Made by a program: the position numbers and the translations under genes. Shown here piece after piece: positions 32,501 through 33,728 of a stretch of DNA of 33,728 nucleotides (the first letter of the stretch is position 1; every line of letters starts with the position of its first letter). Under the pieces are notes generated by a model. It saw only the letters and a list, made by a program, of their open reading frames with translations, was not told the DNA's origin and did not search any database. This stretch comes from Clostridia bacterium. Lineage in GTDB: Bacteria > Bacillota > Clostridia > Oscillospirales > CAG-272. The stretch covers positions 1 to 33,728 of the forward strand of contig JAFTPF010000008.1 in NCBI GenBank assembly GCA_017463445.1, in the 5' to 3' direction.

Positions 32501-33644
32501 CGCAGACACGGCAGACGCCATCTCCAGCCTGGGCATCGACGTGACCGTAGTGAACAGCATCGCTCCCGGCGGCGACGCCTTCGAGCTGATGGAAGCGGGC
32601 AAACTGAACTATATCGTTTACACCGGTGCGCTGTACGACTCCACCATCGAGGAGTTCATCACCCTGCACCGCCGTGCGGTACAGCTCTCCATCGCCTGCC
32701 TGACCTCTCTGGACACGGCAAACGCCATGGCGGACATCATCTCCTCCCGCTACAATCTCTACAACACCGAGCTGGTGGACATCAACGATATGCGCGCTAC
32801 CCGCCGCAAGCTGGTCTTCCACAAGATGACCGCCACCGGCAACGACTATATCTATATCGACAACTTCGACGGCTCCATCACCTGCCCCGAGTCTCTGGCT
32901 GTCACCTACTGTGACCGACACTACGGCATCGGCGGCGACGGTATCGTGCTGATCGAGAAGTCCAATGTAGCAACCGCTAAGATGCGGATCTTCAACCAGG
33001 ACGGCTCCGAGGGTAAGATGGGCGGCAACGCGCTCCGTTGCGTAGGCAAGTTCCTCTACGACAACGGCTACACCACTCACACCCACATCACCGTAGAGAC
33101 CGCCAGCGGCGTCAAGTGGATGAAGCTCTTCGTCTCCGACGGCAAGGTGACCTCGGTCACCATCCGCATGGGCAAGGCTTCGCTGAAGGCGTCCGATCTG
33201 CCCGTTGCCATCGACAAGGAGACGGTCATCGACCATCCCGTGGAAATTGGCGGCGAGAACTACAACATCACCTGCGTATCGGTGGGCAACCCCCACTGCG
33301 TAGTCTTTGCCCCTCGCGTGGACGGCGTAGAAGTGGACAAGATCGGGCCTCTCTTCGAGCATTCTCCTCTCTTCCCCGAGCGTGTGAACACCGAATTCAT
33401 CCGCGTGGTGAATCCCGTGACCATCAAGATGCGCGTCTGGGAGCGCGGTAACGGCGAGACCCTCGCCTGCGGTACCGGCGCCTGTGCGGCCGTGGTTGCC
33501 GCCGTGGAAAACGGCTTCTGCAAGAAGGGCGAGGACGTCACCGTCAAGGTCAAGGGCGGCGACCTCATCGTCAACTACACCGACGACGGCATCACCCTCC
33601 CCGGCAACGCCGACCTCGTCTACAAGGGCGAGCTGGAGTATTGA
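29598..33644 (+). CDS. carB: Carbamoyl-phosphate synthase large subunit fused to a diaminopimelate epimerase domain
   Basis: 1348 residues in one open frame. ATG 29598 overlaps the carA stop (TGATG); AGGTGAG lies five bases upstream. Residues 1-~1065 are a complete CarB: two ATP-grasp halves ([40 protein letters not shown]), [20 protein letters not shown], and a C-terminal allosteric MGS-like domain (~930-1060). After the linker RATRR, residues ~1070-1348 are a full-length DapF fold: [47 protein letters not shown], and [16 protein letters not shown] with catalytic Cys1291. The first catalytic Cys (Cys73 of H. influenzae DapF) is Gly1142. CarB makes carbamoyl phosphate from bicarbonate, 2 ATP and ammonia; DapF interconverts LL- and meso-diaminopimelate. 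Confidence 0.95.
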   Translation: [1348 protein letters not shown]

Positions 33645-33650
33645 TTTTCT

Positions 33651-33720
33651 ATGGGGCTCTGACCCATACCCCGGCAGGAACCTTTTTGAAAAAAGGTTCC
33701 TGCACCTCCAAAAACTTTTA
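33651..33720 (+). repeat. Dispersed two-hairpin repeat, copy E
   Basis: Hairpin 1 ATGGG..CCCAT (33651-33667), spacer ACCCCG, hairpin 2 with arms GCAGGAACCTTTTT and AAAAAAGGTTCCTGC (33674-33703), tail ACCTCCAAAAACTTTTA. It starts seven bases after the carB-dapF stop, so it may end the arginine transcript although it has only a short T-run. Confidence 0.85.
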
Positions 33721-33728
33721 TATAAGGG

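Noticed and set aside
29544-33362. A 1272-codon open frame on the minus strand opposite carB-dapF
   Set aside because: It is the antisense shadow of a codon-biased GC-rich gene: no RBS, no recognisable domain, and the sense strand encodes a clear CarB-DapF.

Overview
The window is about 33.7 kb of GC-rich chromosomal DNA from what looks like a spore-forming, anaerobic Clostridia-type Firmicute, most likely in the Oscillospiraceae/Ruminococcaceae area. This is inferred from strong AGGAGG-type ribosome binding sites, TTGACA/TATAAT promoters with 17-nt spacers, a SleC-type spore cortex-lytic gene set, a CotH-family lipoprotein, a ClpC ATPase, KtrAB, a bacterial serpin and dispersed two-hairpin intergenic repeats. 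No phage, insertion sequence or CRISPR array was found.

Layout. 1-600: 3' end of gap (GAPDH), its terminator and the first intergenic repeat. 601-5421: a translationally coupled set resembling a SleC spore cortex-lytic enzyme split into two cistrons, a small peptidoglycan-binding protein, then clpC. 5418-5542: tRNA-Lys(UUU), whose promoter overlaps the clpC stop. 5686-7506: a four-helix-bundle (23S-IVS/S23 family) protein beside unusual inverted repeats, then two unrecognised membrane proteins with their own promoter and terminator. 7670-11602: three exported proteins (CotH-type lipoprotein, membrane-anchored propeller-like protein, CBM9/DOMON-like lipoprotein). 11674-14610: a compact operon of ECF sigma factor, membrane-bound putative anti-sigma factor and a serpin lipoprotein. 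On the minus strand 18016-14620: a GNAT acetyltransferase with ktrB and ktrA, then yajC. 18116-21713 (plus): a small membrane protein, a DUF624-like membrane protein and a trigger-factor-like lipoprotein. 23345-21724 (minus): an ABC-2 exporter pair. 23377-33728: an arginine cluster argG-argH-argB-argF-carA-carB.

The arginine cluster is the most striking region. Its genes cover N-acetylglutamate kinase, ornithine carbamoyltransferase, argininosuccinate synthase and lyase, and the carbamoyl-phosphate synthase that feeds them; argC, argJ and argD are not in the window. A near-consensus ARG box lies between the promoter and the RBS of argG. Three sequence anomalies stand out: (i) the carbamoyl-phosphate synthase small subunit has lost all three glutaminase catalytic residues (Cys to Gly, His to Thr, Glu to Val), predicting an ammonia-dependent enzyme; (ii) carB is fused in frame to a full-length diaminopimelate epimerase (DapF) domain, linking arginine/pyrimidine and lysine/peptidoglycan precursor metabolism in one 1348-residue polypeptide; (iii) that DapF domain carries Gly where the first catalytic Cys should be, while the other expected substrate and catalytic residues are present.

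A second candidate system is the ECF sigma/anti-sigma/serpin operon, which could be a protease-sensing, protease-inhibiting response at the cell surface. Five copies of a bipartite hairpin repeat lie between genes, two of them directly against the RBSs of argH and argB. All functional statements rest on reading motifs by eye; no database search was run.
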